A stretch of DNA of 64,000 nt. Source: Defluviimonas aquaemixtae (lineage in GTDB: Bacteria; Pseudomonadota; Alphaproteobacteria; Rhodobacterales; Rhodobacteraceae). Below are positions 63,110-64,000 of the stretch, piece after piece. Numbering within the stretch: the first letter of the stretch is position 1; each line of letters opens with the position of its first letter. The stretch spans positions 372,001 to 436,000 of the forward strand of contig NZ_OMOQ01000001.1 in NCBI RefSeq assembly GCF_900302475.1. The letters run 5' to 3'. The notes beneath the pieces are model-generated. The model was not told where the DNA came from. It was given only the letters and a program-made list of their open reading frames with translations, and did not search any database. The position numbers and the translations under genes were made by a program.

Positions 63110-64000
63110 CCCGCGCGCTCCTTGTTCTGTGTCTGGCTGGCGGTTCTTTCTTTAAGAAGCGCGGCGGCCACGCCGACCGCAATCGCCTGTGGATGCTTTC
63201 CAAAGCCCGGATCGCCAATCGGACAGCGGATACGCGCGATCTGCTCTTCCGGATGCCCGAGCGCAGCAAGCCGTGACCGGAACCGCGCCTTCTTCGTCGC
63301 CGATCCGATGAGGCCGAGGCTCCTGAAGCCGTGGCGGAGCAGCCGGTGGCAAATCTCCAGGTCGAAGGCGTGCGAGAAGGTCAGAACCAGATGTTCTGCG
63401 TTGACCGGAGCCTCCACCGCCAGATCGGCCGGGTTGGCGGCGACCCGCTGCACGACGCCCTCGGGCACGTCCGGAAACCGGCTTTCATCCGTGTCGATCC
63501 AGGTGAGCCGCAGCCCCGGCAGGGGTCCCAGCACCTCGACCAGCGCCCGGCCGACATGGCCTGCGCCCCAGATCCAGATTTCGCGATCAGGCACCGTCGC
63601 CGGCTCAACCATCCAGCCCTGCGCGATGCGTGCGACGGGCCGGAATCCTTCGCCGCGCGCCCGGTTCAGGATGCGCCGCACCGCGAGAGGCATCTCGCCC
63701 GCCGTCCCCGGGAGCGGCCGCACGACGACCGTGCCGTCCGCCAAGCTCTCAAGCCGGGCGTTATCCCAGACCTCCGACAGAAGAACGACCGCGCCGCCGC
63801 AGCACTGTTGCAGCGCGGGGCCAAGAGGCATCCGGTCCAGCCGGTCGCCCGTGCCGTCGGCGAGCATCTTCCGCGCCCGCGCCGTCGCCTCGTATTCCAG
63901 CGCTCCGCCGCCGATCGTGCCCTCCTGACCCCCGGCCCAGACGATCATCGCTGCGCCCACCTCGCGCGGAGCCGATCCCATGACCTCCGCCACGACGACG
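63106..64000 (-). CDS. xdhC: Xanthine dehydrogenase accessory protein XdhC, 5' end outside the window
   Basis: The frame is open to the window edge, so the start is missing; about 297 C-terminal residues are seen. The XdhC_CoxI domain is in VVVAEVMGSAPREVGAAMIV and GTIGGGALEYEATARARKML, with CCGGAVVLLSE. The C-terminal Rossmann domain starts IWIWGAGHVGRALVEVL and holds LTFSHAFDLEICHRLL and LIGSATKKARFRSRL. XdhC binds molybdenum cofactor, helps sulfurate it and delivers it to xanthine dehydrogenase. xdhA and xdhB are expected just beyond 64000. The 4-base overlap with the ABC ATPase ties purine oxidation to this importer. Confidence 0.95.
   Translation of the reverse strand, partial: VVVAEVMGSAPREVGAAMIVWAGGQEGTIGGGALEYEATARARKMLADGTGDRLDRMPLGPALQQCCGGAVVLLSEVWDNARLESLADGTVVVRPLPGTAGEMPLAVRRILNRARGEGFRPVARIAQGWMVEPATVPDREIWIWGAGHVGRALVEVLGPLPGLRLTWIDTDESRFPDVPEGVVQRVAANPADLAVEAPVNAEHLVLTFSHAFDLEICHRLLRHGFRSLGLIGSATKKARFRSRLAALGHPEEQIARIRCPIGDPGFGKHPQAIAVGVAAALLKERTASQTQNKERAG

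Overview
This is a contiguous piece of a high-GC alphaproteobacterial chromosome, most likely from a Rhodobacteraceae/Paracoccaceae (Roseobacter-type) organism. I infer this from the products and from gene neighbourhoods that, as I recall, are typical of that group: trpS / rhomboid-like / murJ / glnD, LpoA-like / rsmI / yraN / gshB, coaBC / dut / ThiF-like, a long dimethylglycine-dehydrogenase-like GcvT fusion, non-classically secreted RTX proteins, and a short extragenic element (GGAGGTATTT..GGCAAG..GAAG) present three times. No rRNA, tRNA, insertion sequence, phage gene or CRISPR array was seen.

Region 1 (1-23132) is a surface-polysaccharide locus. It opens inside a sugar transferase (initiating phosphoglycosyl transferase), followed by a membrane-bound nucleotide-sugar dehydratase and a family 2 glycosyltransferase. 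A tightly packed + strand run (3377-9301) encodes what looks like a complete nonulosonic (legionaminic/sialic-type) acid pathway: aminotransferase, CBS-nucleotidyltransferase (PtmE type), 4,6-dehydratase, NulO synthase, hexapeptide acetyltransferase and CMP-NulO cytidylyltransferase. The hydrolysing 2-epimerase lies at 17395, next to a PIG-L deacetylase and a GNAT protein. A 900-residue putative glycosyltransferase follows at 9371. A minus-strand block (12100-16272) carries a GT4 enzyme, an SGNH hydrolase and two Gfo/Idh/MocA oxidoreductases. The export end holds a sialyltransferase-like enzyme, KpsT and KpsE on the minus strand and a divergent KpsM. KpsD, KpsC and KpsS are not in the window.

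Region 2 (23165-28151) is a divergent pair of RTX-type secreted proteins: a kexin-like S8 protease with P domain and four ~98-residue RTX modules, and a repeat-rich protein with a short RTX tail. No type I secretion genes are present here.

Region 3 (28484-48447) is largely housekeeping: trpS, a rhomboid-like protein lacking its catalytic residues, murJ, glnD, an LpoA-like lipoprotein, rsmI, yraN, gshB, an alpha/beta hydrolase, a YifB/ComM ATPase, a GST with an added Cys-rich tail, coaBC, dut, a membrane-anchored ThiF/MoeB-like protein, an M3 oligopeptidase, a FAD oxidoreductase and a GH25 lipoprotein.

Region 4 (48547-64000) is metabolic and transport: an AhpD-like protein, the dimethylglycine dehydrogenase-like enzyme, a quinone oxidoreductase, a membrane-anchored unknown, a 2-hydroxyacid dehydrogenase, an SH3 protein, a CDF metal exporter, a LysR regulator, and a five-gene minus-strand operon (xdhC, ABC ATPase, two permeases, BMP binding protein). 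That operon probably serves purine uptake and ends at a strong UUCG-loop terminator.
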